From Catenuloplanes indicus (GTDB taxonomy: Bacteria > Actinomycetota > Actinomycetes > Mycobacteriales > Micromonosporaceae): a stretch of 64,000 bases of DNA. The stretch lies in contig NZ_JAUSUZ010000001.1 of NCBI RefSeq assembly GCF_030813715.1, positions 5,146,001-5,210,000 of the forward strand. The letters run 5' to 3'. Numbering within the stretch: the first letter of the stretch is position 1; every line of letters starts with the position of its first letter. Positions 23,585 through 32,631 of the stretch are shown here, one piece after another. Under the pieces are notes generated by a model. It did no database searches, was not told where the DNA came from, and was given only the letters and a program-made list of their open reading frames with translations. The position numbers and the translations under genes were made by a program.

Positions 23585-26005
23585 GTGAGCTGGATCAGGA
23601 AACGTGACCACACCGTCTTTTCCGGCGCGGCGTCATTGGGCATTTGCGGCCTGCTGGCGGGCATCGTGGTGTCCGCGGCCGCGTTCCCGGCGGTGGCCAT
23701 GTCCGGGCTGGCCGCGAAGGCCGGTGCCGAGACGTTCGACCGGCTGCCGACCGAGCTGACCGTGCGGCGCGCGCCGCAGAACACCTATCTCTACGCGTCC
23801 GACAACCGCACGCTGGTCGCGATGATCTACGACGAGAACCGGAAAGACGTCGAGATCAACGACATTCCGCCCGTCATGCGAAACGCCATCATCGCGGCCG
23901 AGGACCACAACTTCTACCGGCACAACGGCGTCGACATGAAGGGCATCGCGCGCGCGTTCGTGAACAACAAGTCCGGTGCGGCACAGCAGGGCGCCTCCAC
24001 GCTCACCATGCAGTACGTCCGGATGGCGATCTCCTACTCCGCGACCCGCCCGGCCGACGTGGTGCGCGCCACCGAGGACACCAGCGCCCGGAAACTGCGC
24101 GAGATGCGGTACGCGATGCAGGTCGAGAAGGAGATGTCCAAGGACCAGATCCTCGAGCGCTACCTGAACATCGCACCGTTCGGCAACGGCGCCTACGGTG
24201 TCTCGGCCGCCAGCCAGGTCTACTTCAGCAAGCCGCCGAAGGACCTGAGCACCGAGGAGGCCGCGATGCTGGCCGGCATGGTGAAGGCGCCCTCCGCGTT
24301 CGACCCGACCACGGAGACCGGCCGGCCGCTCGCGCTCAACCGGCGCAACTATGTGATCGACAACATGACCGAGATCGGCGCGGTCAGCCCGGCCGAGGCG
24401 GCCCGAGCCAAGGCCGCGCCACTGACCGTGAACGGCACGCGCACGCCGAACGGCTGCGTCAACTCGTCGCACAACGAGTGGGGCTACTTCTGCGACTACG
24501 TCTACCGCTGGTGGATGGAGCAGGACGAGTTCGGCGACACGCCGTACGACCGGGAGCGGCGGCTGAAGAGCGGCGGCTACCGCATCGTCACCTCGATGAG
24601 CGTGAAGACGCAGGACGCGGCGCGCAAGCACGTGCACAAGCGCGCGTCGGACGGCAACCGCAACGCCATCATGGTCGCGGCCGTGGAGCCCGGGACCGGG
24701 CGCGTGCAGGCGCTGGCCGTGAACCGGGTCTACAAGAACGACGACGCGCACAACGAGCCGAACAGCGACCCGGCCAAGCGCCGGAACGGGCTGAAGGGCA
24801 CGTACCCGAACACCACGAACCCGGTCATCACCGGCAGCGCGGACGTGCACGGCTACCAGGGCGGCTCGGTCTTCAAGATGTTCGCGCTGGTCGCGGCGCT
24901 GGAGAAGGGCTACCCGCTCAGCTACTCGATCTACGCGCCGGAGACCTACCACTCCCGGTACGTCGTCGCCGCGTCCAGCCCGGCGGCCTGCCCCGGGCGT
25001 GCGCTCTACTGCCCGAAGAACGCGGTCAAGAGCATGGCCGGGGTGCACAACATGTGGACCGCGTTCGGTGCGTCGGTGAACACGTACTTCATCCCGCTTC
25101 AGGAACGCGCCGGTGCGGAGAACGCGGTGGACGTGGCGAAGCGGCTCGGCATCAAGTTCCGCGCCGCGAACGACGCCCGGTTCGCCGACGACGAGGACGC
25201 TGCCTCGCAGTGGGGCGCGTTCGCGCTCGGCGTCTCCTCCACCACGCCGCTGGACCTGGCCAACGCGTACGCCACGCTCGCCGCGGACGGCCGGCACTGC
25301 GAGCCGATCCCGGTGATCGAGATCCGCCAGGAGGGCAAGCCGCTGCCGGCCGCCGCGCCGCGCTGCAACCAGGCCGTGGCCAAGGACGTCGCCCGTGCCG
25401 CGATCGACGCGGCCCGCTGCCCGGTCGGTGACCGCTCGGAGACGTCCCGCTGCCGGGGCGCCACGGCAGCGTACGTGCGGCGCGCGGTCGGTCACCCGGT
25501 CGCCGGTAAGTCCGGCACCACGGACGGGGAGCGCACCGCCGCGTTCGTCGCCACCACCAAGCAGCTCACCGTGGCCGGCATCGTCGCGGACACGGACAAC
25601 GCGAACACCACCATGCGCGGCGGCGGTGACGGCTGGGGCAACCCGCACACCGAGGCGGTGAACCCGGCCGTCTACCTGACGCTCGCGGACGCGATGGAGG
25701 GCATGGAGGTCGAGGACTTCACGCCGCCCAGCCAGCGGATGATCAACGGCAAGCAGGTGAACATCCCGAACGTGCGCTGCGACTCCGAACCGGATGCCCG
25801 CACCCGCCTGGTCGCACGCGGCTTCGAGGTCCAGGTCGCGGCCGGGCGCTGGGACTCGCACTGCCCGGCCGGCACGGTCGCGAGCACGGAACCGGGCGGC
25901 AGCACCATCGAGGGCGGCGTGGTCGTCCTCCGGCTCAGCACCGGCCGCTCGCCCCGGCAGGCCGCACCGTCGCCCTCGGCCTCGGTCTCGGCACGCCCGG
26001 GGTGA
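23585..26005 (+). CDS. Bifunctional class A penicillin-binding protein with PASTA domain (PonA2-like)
   Basis: 806 residues. After a membrane helix (about 13-40) the GT51 glycosyltransferase domain has catalytic E106 in IIAAEDHNFYRHNGVD. The transpeptidase domain has S428-x-x-K431 (GGSVFKMF), S497-V-N499 and K642-SGTT. One PASTA-like domain ends the chain (PNVRCDSEPDARTRLVARGFEV, about 720-785). It polymerises and cross-links peptidoglycan outside the membrane. GTG at 23585 is used, with no strong ribosome binding site. The Get3 pair, whiB and a metallophosphoesterase are the same neighbours as ponA2 in mycobacteria. Confidence 0.93.
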   Translation: MSWIRKRDHTVFSGAASLGICGLLAGIVVSAAAFPAVAMSGLAAKAGAETFDRLPTELTVRRAPQNTYLYASDNRTLVAMIYDENRKDVEINDIPPVMRNAIIAAEDHNFYRHNGVDMKGIARAFVNNKSGAAQQGASTLTMQYVRMAISYSATRPADVVRATEDTSARKLREMRYAMQVEKEMSKDQILERYLNIAPFGNGAYGVSAASQVYFSKPPKDLSTEEAAMLAGMVKAPSAFDPTTETGRPLALNRRNYVIDNMTEIGAVSPAEAARAKAAPLTVNGTRTPNGCVNSSHNEWGYFCDYVYRWWMEQDEFGDTPYDRERRLKSGGYRIVTSMSVKTQDAARKHVHKRASDGNRNAIMVAAVEPGTGRVQALAVNRVYKNDDAHNEPNSDPAKRRNGLKGTYPNTTNPVITGSADVHGYQGGSVFKMFALVAALEKGYPLSYSIYAPETYHSRYVVAASSPAACPGRALYCPKNAVKSMAGVHNMWTAFGASVNTYFIPLQERAGAENAVDVAKRLGIKFRAANDARFADDEDAASQWGAFALGVSSTTPLDLANAYATLAADGRHCEPIPVIEIRQEGKPLPAAAPRCNQAVAKDVARAAIDAARCPVGDRSETSRCRGATAAYVRRAVGHPVAGKSGTTDGERTAAFVATTKQLTVAGIVADTDNANTTMRGGGDGWGNPHTEAVNPAVYLTLADAMEGMEVEDFTPPSQRMINGKQVNIPNVRCDSEPDARTRLVARGFEVQVAAGRWDSHCPAGTVASTEPGGSTIEGGVVVLRLSTGRSPRQAAPSPSASVSARPG

Positions 26006-26020
26006 TCGACGTTCAAGATC

Positions 26021-26057
26021 AAAACGCGCCGGGGGTACGTACCCCCGGCGCGTTTTT
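26021..26057. terminator. Strong bidirectional intrinsic terminator
   Basis: AAAACGCGCCGGGGGTAC pairs perfectly with GTACCCCCGGCGCGTTTT, followed by further T. It serves the rightward PBP gene and the leftward yqeY gene. Confidence 0.92.
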
Positions 26058-26071
26058 TTGGATGTGGTTCG

Positions 26072-26521
26072 TCAGGCCGCCAGCTGGCGGCGGACCTCGG
26101 CCGCGACCCGGCCGCCCTCCGCGCGCCCCGCAACGGCCGCCTGCGCCGCCTTCATCGCCGGGCCCATGGCCGGCTTGCCACCCAGCCCCGCCAGCGCGCC
26201 GGAGACGATCTCGGCCAGTTCCTCGCCGGTCAGCTGCTTCGGCAGGTAGCGATCCAGGATCTCGTGCTCGGCCAGCTCCTTCGCCGCGGACTCGGCACGG
26301 CCCGCGTCCGCGAACGCGGTCGCCGACTCCCGGCGCTTCTTGGCCTCCTTGGTCAGCACCGCGAGCACCTCGTCGTCCGAGAGATCCCGCTTCGCCGTCC
26401 CGGCGACCTCGGCGTTACCGACGGCGGTCAGCGCCATCCGCAGCGTCGACGTGGTCAGCTCGTCGCGGGCCTTCATGGCGGTGTGCAGGTCTTCGTTGAG
26501 GCGGTCCTTGAGCGTACCCAT
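26072..26521 (-). CDS. GatB/YqeY-domain protein
   Basis: 149 residues. MGTLKDRLNEDLHTAMKAR starts the helical YqeY domain; LPKQLTGEELAEIV and GPAMKAAQAAVAGRAEGGRV are the typical C-terminal part, related to the tail domain of amidotransferase GatB. The family binds tRNA in GatB, but the role of the free-standing protein is unclear. ATG at 26521 matches the usual start of the family. It converges with the PBP gene and is divergent from the metallophosphoesterase, 25 bases apart. Confidence 0.88.
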   Translation of the reverse strand: MGTLKDRLNEDLHTAMKARDELTTSTLRMALTAVGNAEVAGTAKRDLSDDEVLAVLTKEAKKRRESATAFADAGRAESAAKELAEHEILDRYLPKQLTGEELAEIVSGALAGLGGKPAMGPAMKAAQAAVAGRAEGGRVAAEVRRQLAA

Positions 26522-26546
26522 GGGCAGTGAAACTACCCTGGGTCCC

Positions 26547-27440
26547 ATGCGGAAGCGCACCCTTTTCAGCCTGGCCGCCGGTACGGTCGCCGCCGGAGCC
26601 GCCACCCTCGCCTATGCCTCACTCATCGAGCGCAACATGTTCACGCTGCGCCGATTCGACGTGCCGGTCCTGGCTCCCGACGCCGAGCCACTGCGCATCC
26701 TGCACATCTCGGACATGCACATGATGCCGGAGCAGCGCCGCAAGCAGCGCTGGGTCGCCGCGCTCGCCGCTACCGACCCCGACCTCGTCGTGGTCACCGG
26801 CGACAACATGGCCGACCCGGCCGCCGTCCCCGGCGTCCTGCGCGCGCTCCAGCCGCTGCTCGACCTGCCCGGCGCGTTCGTATTCGGCTCCAACGACTAC
26901 CGCGGCCCGGTCTTCAAGAACCCGTTCTCCTACTTCAACCCCGACCGGGAGTACGTCCAGGGCGTCGAACTGCCCGCCGACGAGCTCCGCCAGGTCCTGG
27001 TCGACGCCGGCTGGCACGACATGAACAACACCCGCACCACGATCAAGGCGGGCGGCCGCGTGATCGAACTGGCCGGCGTCGACGACCCACACGTCGACCG
27101 CGACGACTACCCACTGGTCGCCGGCCCCGCGTCCGCCGCCGCAGACCTGCACGTGGCCCTCACCCACAGTCCCGAGCCCCCGCTGCTCGACCTGATGGCC
27201 GCCGACGGCTTCGACCTGCTGCTGGCCGGCCACACCCATGGCGGCCAGGTCTGCGTCCCGTTCTACGGCGCCCTGGTCACCAACTGCGGCATCCCCCGCA
27301 GCATGGTCAAGGGCCTGCACCGCTGGCCCGGCTCCGACTCCTGGCTCCACGTCTCCGCCGGCCTCGGCACCCACCCCACCGCCCCCGTCCGCTTCTCCTG
27401 CCCCCCGGAGGCCTCCCTGCTCACCCTCATCCCGCGCTGA
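26547..27440 (+). CDS. Membrane-anchored metallophosphoesterase
   Basis: 297 residues. A hydrophobic N-terminus (LFSLAAGTVAAGAATLAYASL) anchors it. The calcineurin-type motifs are present: LHISDMHM, VVTGDNMADP, GSNDYRGP (in place of GNHD), ALTHSPEP and LLLAGHTHGGQV. The substitution of GNHD by GSND removes the usual histidine at this position. The product may cleave a lipid or nucleotide phosphate at the membrane. ATG at 26547 is in the right place for the signal anchor. It corresponds in position to Rv3683, next to ponA2. Confidence 0.88.
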   Translation: MRKRTLFSLAAGTVAAGAATLAYASLIERNMFTLRRFDVPVLAPDAEPLRILHISDMHMMPEQRRKQRWVAALAATDPDLVVVTGDNMADPAAVPGVLRALQPLLDLPGAFVFGSNDYRGPVFKNPFSYFNPDREYVQGVELPADELRQVLVDAGWHDMNNTRTTIKAGGRVIELAGVDDPHVDRDDYPLVAGPASAAADLHVALTHSPEPPLLDLMAADGFDLLLAGHTHGGQVCVPFYGALVTNCGIPRSMVKGLHRWPGSDSWLHVSAGLGTHPTAPVRFSCPPEASLLTLIPR

Positions 27441-27494
27441 CCTGCGGAAACGCGCGAAGGGGTATACCGATTTCGCGTGGGCGGTGCGGTCGGA

Positions 27495-27500
27495 TAGTAT
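27495..27500 (+). promoter_or_regulatory. Probable -10 element of the tRNA-Pro gene
   Basis: TAGTAT, in an A/T-richer pocket 14 bases before the mature tRNA start. A matching -35 is not obvious. Confidence 0.4.
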
Positions 27501-27513
27501 TTGTACCGCACCC

Positions 27514-27587
27514 CGGGGTATGGCGCAGCTTGGTAGCGCGCCTCGTTCGGGACGAGGAGGTCGTCGGTTCAAATCCGGCTACCCCGA
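27514..27587 (+). tRNA. tRNA-Pro (anticodon CGG)
   Basis: A 74-base cloverleaf. Acceptor CGGGGTA pairs with TACCCCG; the D arm has GCGCAGCTTGGTAGCGC; the anticodon stem CCTCG/CGAGG encloses the loop TTCGGGA, anticodon CGG; the T arm has GTCGGTTCAAATCCGGC. CCA is not encoded. A strong hairpin terminator follows within 20 bases. tRNA genes are common integration sites, but no integrase or duplicated tRNA end is seen here. Confidence 0.95.
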
Positions 27588-27600
27588 CCGGTAAGTGCAG

Positions 27601-27636
27601 GTCAGGCCCGGTCTCCACAAGGAGACCGGGCCTGAC
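27601..27636 (+). terminator. Perfect 16-bp hairpin after tRNA-Pro
   Basis: GTCAGGCCCGGTCTCC, loop ACAA, GGAGACCGGGCCTGAC, then TCGTTTCC. Typical tRNA terminator in high-GC DNA. Confidence 0.9.
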
Positions 27637-27948
27637 TCGTTTCCGGCATCGCCAACGACTCACCGGTTCTCGGCGAAGGCGATCCGGCTGAGTTTGCGCC
27701 GGGGCCTCTCGCCGCACGTCGTCGGCTCGTGGGGTATCCGCCTGACGACGATGTCGCCCCGGGCGGAGGGCGCCCGTCCGCGGAGCCGGGCTCGAATCCG
27801 TTCATCGGCGCGATCGTTCGGCCCCAGGGGTGAAGCTGCCTCGGGGGTTCGGCGACCACGGCGGGACCGGCAGGGAGGAGCGCCAGCGACGACCGTGGCC
27901 CGCGGGAGCATGCGGGCCGGGCCACGCCGGAAGTGGGAAAAGCGGCCT
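27637..27948. other. Intergenic region between tRNA-Pro and the carboxylase-like pair
   Basis: About 310 bases without a credible gene. It holds one copy of a dispersed repeat (27867-27944) immediately beyond the stop of the leftward carboxylase-like gene. The open frames do not show coding character. Confidence 0.6.
27867..27944 (+). repeat. Dispersed intergenic repeat, copy A
   Basis: It begins CCGGCAGGGAGGAGCGCCAG, continues through CGACGACC and CGCGGGAGCATGCGG, and ends GAAGTGGGAAAAGCG. Copies B (53856-53934, same strand) and C (36991-37064, opposite strand) match it along their length. GCCCGC and GCGGGC around GGGAGCAT can form a small hairpin. All copies lie just downstream of genes. 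Confidence 0.85.
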
Positions 27949-29967
27949 CTAATCGGGGTTGAGCACGGCCAGCAGGGTTCCGGCGGCCACGTGGATACCG
28001 GGCTGGACCGGGACCGAAGCGACCACGCCGGCCGACGGGGCGTGGACCGGGTGCTCGACCATCGAGGATTCCAGCGTCAGCAGCAGATCACCGGCCCGCA
28101 CGCGCTGGCCCGGCACCACCATGACGCGTGCGATCGCCCCCGGCAGCGGTGCCGTGAGGGACCCGTCGGTCAGTTCGGACGGCCGCGGGAAGCGGGGGAG
28201 CTCGGTGAGGGCGACGGAGCCCTCGGGGCTGTCGACGTAGGAGACGTCGGTGACGCGGTGGACGCCGAAGGTGAGACGGATGCCGTTGACGTCGAGGACG
28301 ACGCGGTCGGGGGCGGCGGAGACGACGGCGACCGGGGGGTGGTCGTCGGTCAACGGTGGGGCACCGAGGCCGGCCAGGTCGAGTTCTTCCGGGTCGACGG
28401 CGCGGACCCACCAGCCGGCCAGCTCGCCGGTGCGCTCCAGGCGGTAGCCGACCTCGACCGGGCCGGCCGGGCCGTCGTAGACGGTGATCTGGGCGCCGGA
28501 GGGGACGTTGCGCCAGCCGGACGGGATGGTGGCGAGAACGGGACTGCACGCGCGGCGGGCGGCGGCACCGGCCAGGGCGGCGGCCAGGCAGGAGACGCGG
28601 ACCGCGTCGACCGAGGAGAGCAGCGGGGCGAAGACCTCGGGGTGGCGGTCCAGGAAGTTGATGTCGACGTTGCCGGAGCGGAACGCCGGGTGCCGCAGAA
28701 CACGTACCAACAAATCGCGGTTGGTCACGACGCCGTGTACGTGCGATCGCGTCAGCGCGGCGGCGAGCATGCGGGCGGCCTCGTGCCGGGTCGGGGCCCA
28801 GGCGACCAGCTTCGCCAGCATCGAGTCGTAGTAGACACCGACCATGGAACCGTCCGCGACGCCGGTGTCGAGGCGCAGGCCGGGCTGGAGCAGTGGCTTG
28901 AACGAGCCGGCCACGTCGGGGACGTGGAAGCGGTGCAGGCGGCCGGTGGACGGCAGCCAGGCGTACGCCGGGTCCTCGGCGCAGAGCCGCACCTCGATCG
29001 CGTGGCCGCGGACCGGTGGCGGTGCGTTCATCGGCAGCGGGGAGCCCTCCGCGACCAGCAGTTGCAGGCGCACCAGGTCGAAGCCGGAGACGCACTCGCT
29101 GGTGGCGTGCTCGACCTGGAGCGCGGTGTTCATCTCCAGGAAGAAGAAGTCGCCGGACGGCGCGAGCAGGAATTCGACGGCACCGGCGCCGACGAAGCCG
29201 GACGCGCGGACCACCGCGGTCGCGGCGGTGCAGAGCTGGGCGCGGAGGGTGGGCGAGACCGCGGGGGACGGCGTCTCCTCGATCAGCGTCTGGTAGCGGC
29301 GCTGGATCGAGCACTCGCGCTCGCCGAACGTGATCACGCCGCCGGTGGAGTCCGCGATCACCGGGATCTCGATATGCCGGGCGCGTTCCACGTACGGTTC
29401 GGCCAGCGCTGTGCCGTTGCCGAACAGGCCGGCGGCCTCGCGGCGGACCGCGGCGAACGCGTCCGCGAGTGTGTCCGGGTCGCGGACGATGCGCATCGCC
29501 CGGCCGCCGCTGCCGACGTCCGCCTTGACCAGCACCGGGAAGCCGGGCACGTGTTCCGGCTCGCCGAACGCGGGCAGCATCGGCACGCCCGCGTCGGCCA
29601 GCAGCGCACGCGACTCCAGCCGGGAGGTGAGCAGCGCGATCGCCTTCGGCGGGGCACCGACCCAGGTCAGGCCCGCGTCGATGACCGCGGCTGCGAAGTC
29701 CGCGTCGTCGGCGAGCAGACCGTAGCCGGGGTGCACCGCGTCCGCGCCGGTTTTCCGCGCGGCGCCGAGGATCAGGTCACCGCGCAGGTACGTGGCGGTC
29801 GGCGCGTTCCCCGGCAGGTGCACCGCGTAGTCGGCCTCGGCCACGTGTGGCGCGTCGGCGTCCGCGTCCGAGTAGACCGCGACCGTCTCGATGCCGATCA
29901 ACCGGCAGGTCGCGAAGATCCGCCGGGCGATCTCTCCGCGATTGGCGACCAGGAGTCGTCGGATCAT
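27949..29967 (-). CDS. Acyl-CoA carboxylase alpha-like protein lacking the biotin site
   Basis: The product has 672 residues laid out like an AccA/PccA subunit: biotin carboxylase fold (1-450; RRLLVANRGEIARRIFATCR, HPGYGLLADD, LVKADVGSGGRAM), a middle domain, and a C-terminal biotinyl domain. Key residues are missing: the biotin-accepting lysine of EAMKM is Met636 in LESSMVEHPVHAPSAG; Lys238 of E. coli BC corresponds to Thr227 (QRRYQTLIEE); Arg292 corresponds to Ala282 (EMNTALQVEH). It is probably unable to carry biotin or activate bicarbonate, yet it is intact and lies 7 bases after its partner gene. ATG at 29967 is preceded by TGAGGG. Confidence 0.85.
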   Translation of the reverse strand: MIRRLLVANRGEIARRIFATCRLIGIETVAVYSDADADAPHVAEADYAVHLPGNAPTATYLRGDLILGAARKTGADAVHPGYGLLADDADFAAAVIDAGLTWVGAPPKAIALLTSRLESRALLADAGVPMLPAFGEPEHVPGFPVLVKADVGSGGRAMRIVRDPDTLADAFAAVRREAAGLFGNGTALAEPYVERARHIEIPVIADSTGGVITFGERECSIQRRYQTLIEETPSPAVSPTLRAQLCTAATAVVRASGFVGAGAVEFLLAPSGDFFFLEMNTALQVEHATSECVSGFDLVRLQLLVAEGSPLPMNAPPPVRGHAIEVRLCAEDPAYAWLPSTGRLHRFHVPDVAGSFKPLLQPGLRLDTGVADGSMVGVYYDSMLAKLVAWAPTRHEAARMLAAALTRSHVHGVVTNRDLLVRVLRHPAFRSGNVDINFLDRHPEVFAPLLSSVDAVRVSCLAAALAGAAARRACSPVLATIPSGWRNVPSGAQITVYDGPAGPVEVGYRLERTGELAGWWVRAVDPEELDLAGLGAPPLTDDHPPVAVVSAAPDRVVLDVNGIRLTFGVHRVTDVSYVDSPEGSVALTELPRFPRPSELTDGSLTAPLPGAIARVMVVPGQRVRAGDLLLTLESSMVEHPVHAPSAGVVASVPVQPGIHVAAGTLLAVLNPD

Positions 29968-29974
29968 CAAGCCC

Positions 29975-31576
29975 TCACATCCGGAAAACGCCGAACCGGT
30001 CGGCGCCACCGACCGGGCCACTATGGATCGCGGACAGACACAGGCCGAGTACGGTCCGGGTGTCCCGCGGGTCGATCACGCCGTCGTCGTGCAGCCGGCC
30101 GGAGACGAACAGCGCGGCGGTCTGCGCCTCGACCTGCCGTTCGACGTTCACCCGCAGGTTCCGGTCGAAGTCCTCCTCGTACCGCTGGCCCTTGACCTCG
30201 GCGGCCTGCCGGGCCAGCGCGGTGAGCACGCCGGTCAGCCGCTCCGGCACGAGCGCGGCCGCGCGGGCGTTCGGCCAGCTGAACAGGAAGCGGGGGGCCA
30301 TGGCGCGGCCGGACATCGCGTACGCGGCCGGCCCGTGCGCGGCGCCCAGGTTCACGGCCAGGTGCGGTACGCCGGACGCGGCGACCGCGCTCATCATCGC
30401 GGACGCGTGCTTGACGATCCCGGCCTGCTCGAACTCGGCGCCGGTCCGCAGCCCGGGCGCGTTCTGCAGGAAGATCAGCGGCGTGCCCGACGCGTTCGCC
30501 AGCTGAATGAACTGCGCACCCTTCTGCGCCTCCGCGGAGGCCAGCGGGCCGCGCGCGTTGGCCAGCACGCCGACCGGGTAGCCGTGCACCTCGCCCCAGC
30601 CGGTGACCAGCGCGGTGCCGTAGCCGGGCTTGACCTCGTCGAAGTCGCTGGCGTCCAGGATCCGGGCCAGCACCTCGCGTGGGTCGAACGGGGTGCGCTC
30701 GTCCGCGGGCGGGATCGCCAGCAGGTCCTCGGCGTCGTACTTGGGTGGCGCGGCGAGCGCGGTGCGCGGCGGTGGGCCGAGCTTGCGCCAGTTGAGCCGG
30801 CGCATGCACTGGCGGGCCAGGCGTACCGCGTCGCGCTCGTCCTCGGCCAGGAAGTCGGCCAGGCCGGAGCGGGTGGCGTGCATGGCGGCGCCGCCGAGCG
30901 CCTCGCCGTCCGGGATCTCGCCGGTCGCCTCCTGGACCAGCCGCGGCCCGGCCACCGAGACCTTGGCCTGCCCGCGGACCAGCACCGTGTAGTCGGACAG
31001 GCCGGGCAGCCAGGCGGCCACGTCGACCGCGTCGCCGAAGACCACGCAGATGGTGGGGATCCGGCCGGCGGAGAGCCGGGCCAGGTCGCGCAGCACGCTG
31101 CCGCCGGGCACGAACGCCTCGACCTGGGCGGGCAGGTCCGCGCCCGCGGACTCGACCAGGCTGATCAACGGCAGCCGGTTGGCCAGCGCGATCTCGCCGG
31201 CCCGTTCGATCTTGCGGAGCGCGATCGGGTTCAGCACGCCGCCACGTACGGTCGGGTCGTGCGCCACGATGACGCACTCGACGCCCTCGACCACGCCCAG
31301 GCCGGTGACCACGCCGGCGCCGACCGGCTGGTCGGTGTGCCAGCCCGCGACCGGGGACAGCTCCAGGAACGGTGCGTCCTGATCGAGCAGCAGGTCGATG
31401 CGCTCGCGGGGCATCAGCCGGCCGCGGGCGTGGTGCCGGGTGACGTGCCGTTCGCCGCCGCCGGCGCGCGCCAGGTCGAGCGCGTTCACCAGCGCGCCGA
31501 GGCGCTCCAGCATCGCGTCCCGGTTCTCCTGGTACGTCGGGTTGCGCGGATCGATGGCGGTGTCGAGGACAGCCAT
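29975..31576 (-). CDS. Acyl-CoA carboxyltransferase beta-like protein with altered oxyanion loop
   Basis: 533 residues, related to methylcrotonyl-type carboxyltransferases: GRLMPRERIDLLLD near the start, then LISLVESAGADLPAQVEAF, LIFLQNAPGLRTGAEFE and APRFLFSWPNARAAAL. In normal family members the first oxyanion hole is a glycine-rich GSCTAGGAYVP loop; here the matching stretch is GDAVDVAAWLPGLSDY, without the glycine pair. With its alpha-like neighbour also lacking catalytic residues, biotin-dependent carboxylation seems lost and another acyl-CoA reaction or a binding role is more likely. ATG at 31576 with AGAGGGG upstream. The genes are read as one unit after crp, past a hairpin. Confidence 0.83.
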   Translation of the reverse strand: MAVLDTAIDPRNPTYQENRDAMLERLGALVNALDLARAGGGERHVTRHHARGRLMPRERIDLLLDQDAPFLELSPVAGWHTDQPVGAGVVTGLGVVEGVECVIVAHDPTVRGGVLNPIALRKIERAGEIALANRLPLISLVESAGADLPAQVEAFVPGGSVLRDLARLSAGRIPTICVVFGDAVDVAAWLPGLSDYTVLVRGQAKVSVAGPRLVQEATGEIPDGEALGGAAMHATRSGLADFLAEDERDAVRLARQCMRRLNWRKLGPPPRTALAAPPKYDAEDLLAIPPADERTPFDPREVLARILDASDFDEVKPGYGTALVTGWGEVHGYPVGVLANARGPLASAEAQKGAQFIQLANASGTPLIFLQNAPGLRTGAEFEQAGIVKHASAMMSAVAASGVPHLAVNLGAAHGPAAYAMSGRAMAPRFLFSWPNARAAALVPERLTGVLTALARQAAEVKGQRYEEDFDRNLRVNVERQVEAQTAALFVSGRLHDDGVIDPRDTRTVLGLCLSAIHSGPVGGADRFGVFRM

Positions 31577-31654
31577 GTGCAACCCCTCTACGTCTGTGCG
31601 GCCCGGCCCTGTTGCCACACGTCGTAACGAGCGACCCGCAGGGGCGAAACGCGC

Positions 31655-31686
31655 CGAGCCCCGGCGGGTGATCCCGCCGGGGCTCG
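31655..31686 (-). terminator. Perfect 14-bp hairpin after crp
   Basis: CGAGCCCCGGCGGG, loop TGAT, CCCGCCGGGGCTCG. It separates crp from the downstream carboxylase-like pair on the minus strand; with a weak T tract, some readthrough is possible. Confidence 0.75.
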
Positions 31687-31706
31687 AAACGATGAAGGGG
31701 CTGTGC

Positions 31707-32384
31707 CTAGACGCGGGCCCGGCGGGCCAGGCGCTCCGGGTCCAGGATGATCACGCTCTTGCCGTCCAGGCGCAGCCAGCCGCGCGACGCGAAGTCGGCG
31801 AGCGCCTTGTTGACGGTCTCCCGGGACGCGCCGACCAGCTGGGCCAGCTCCTCCTGGGTGAGGTCGTGCGTGACGCGGAGGACGCCCCCGTCACGGGTGC
31901 CGAACCGGCCTGCCATCTGCAGGAGGTTCTTCGCGACCCGGCCGGGGACGTCGGTGAATATGAGGTCGGCCAGGTTGTCGTTCGTCCGTCGTAGCCTGCG
32001 GGCGAGTACCCGGAGCAGCTGCTCCGAGATCTCCGGCCGGTTGTGCAGCCACGGGCGCAGCGCCTGCTTGCGCAGCCGGGCCAGCCGGGTGTCGGTCACC
32101 GCGGTCGCCGTCGCGGTGCGCGGGCCGGGGTCGAAGAGCGAGAGCTCACCGAGCATGTCCGACGGACCCATGATCGAAACGAGATTCTGCCGGCCGTCAG
32201 CCGCGCGCCGCCCGAGCTTGATCTTGCCGGACAGTACGATGTACAGGCTGTCCCCGGGCTCGCCCTCGTTGAAGACGACCTCGCCCTTCCGGATCTCGAG
32301 GGTCTCCATCTCCTTGGCGAGCGCCTCGGCCGCCTCAGGATCAACCCCCTGGAAGATCCCGCTGCGGGCCAACACCTCGTCCAT
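31707..32384 (-). CDS. crp: Crp/Fnr-family cAMP receptor regulator
   Basis: 225 residues, closely like the mycobacterial Crp: [14 protein letters not shown], cyclic-nucleotide domain with [24 protein letters not shown], the linker [31 protein letters not shown], and the helix-turn-helix [23 protein letters not shown]. It probably binds cAMP and controls respiration, resuscitation and starvation genes. ATG at 32384 follows GGAGGT directly; a TTG 15 bases earlier is less likely. It is transcribed away from the CapA-like gene. A predicted adenylate cyclase lies at 14.9 kb. Confidence 0.95.
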   Translation of the reverse strand: MDEVLARSGIFQGVDPEAAEALAKEMETLEIRKGEVVFNEGEPGDSLYIVLSGKIKLGRRAADGRQNLVSIMGPSDMLGELSLFDPGPRTATATAVTDTRLARLRKQALRPWLHNRPEISEQLLRVLARRLRRTNDNLADLIFTDVPGRVAKNLLQMAGRFGTRDGGVLRVTHDLTQEELAQLVGASRETVNKALADFASRGWLRLDGKSVIILDPERLARRARV

Positions 32385-32631
32385 GCGCACCTCCGCCAAG
32401 CGCCGAGCTGTTTCTGCTACCGGTCAGAACCTGGATGGCCGGTGAAGCCTTCGCGCGCAGTCAGTCTAGGCGCACGCGGGCCGGAATCGGGCGTGCACCC
32501 CAGGAATCTTGATCCGGAAGCGTAACCAACCAGACCTCAACGGACGGTAACATCCGGCGCCCGTCAGCTCTAGAGCGAAGATCACGCTCCGCAGTTCGAC
32601 TTCCGATCTCGGCTCCGTGCGTTTGTTCAGT

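Noticed and set aside
23287-23607. Small open frames between whiB and the PBP gene
   Set aside because: No ribosome binding site, no coding bias and overlapping frames on both strands; treated as promoter region.
27514-27636. tRNA-Pro as an integration site for a genomic island
   Set aside because: No integrase, no second copy of the tRNA 3' end, and the following hairpin is a normal terminator. The carboxylase-like pair could still be an insertion, but no att repeat supports it.
27595-30195. A long rightward open frame after tRNA-Pro
   Set aside because: Antisense to the carboxylase-like gene; Gly/Arg/Asp-rich with no domain, and it begins inside the tRNA terminator.
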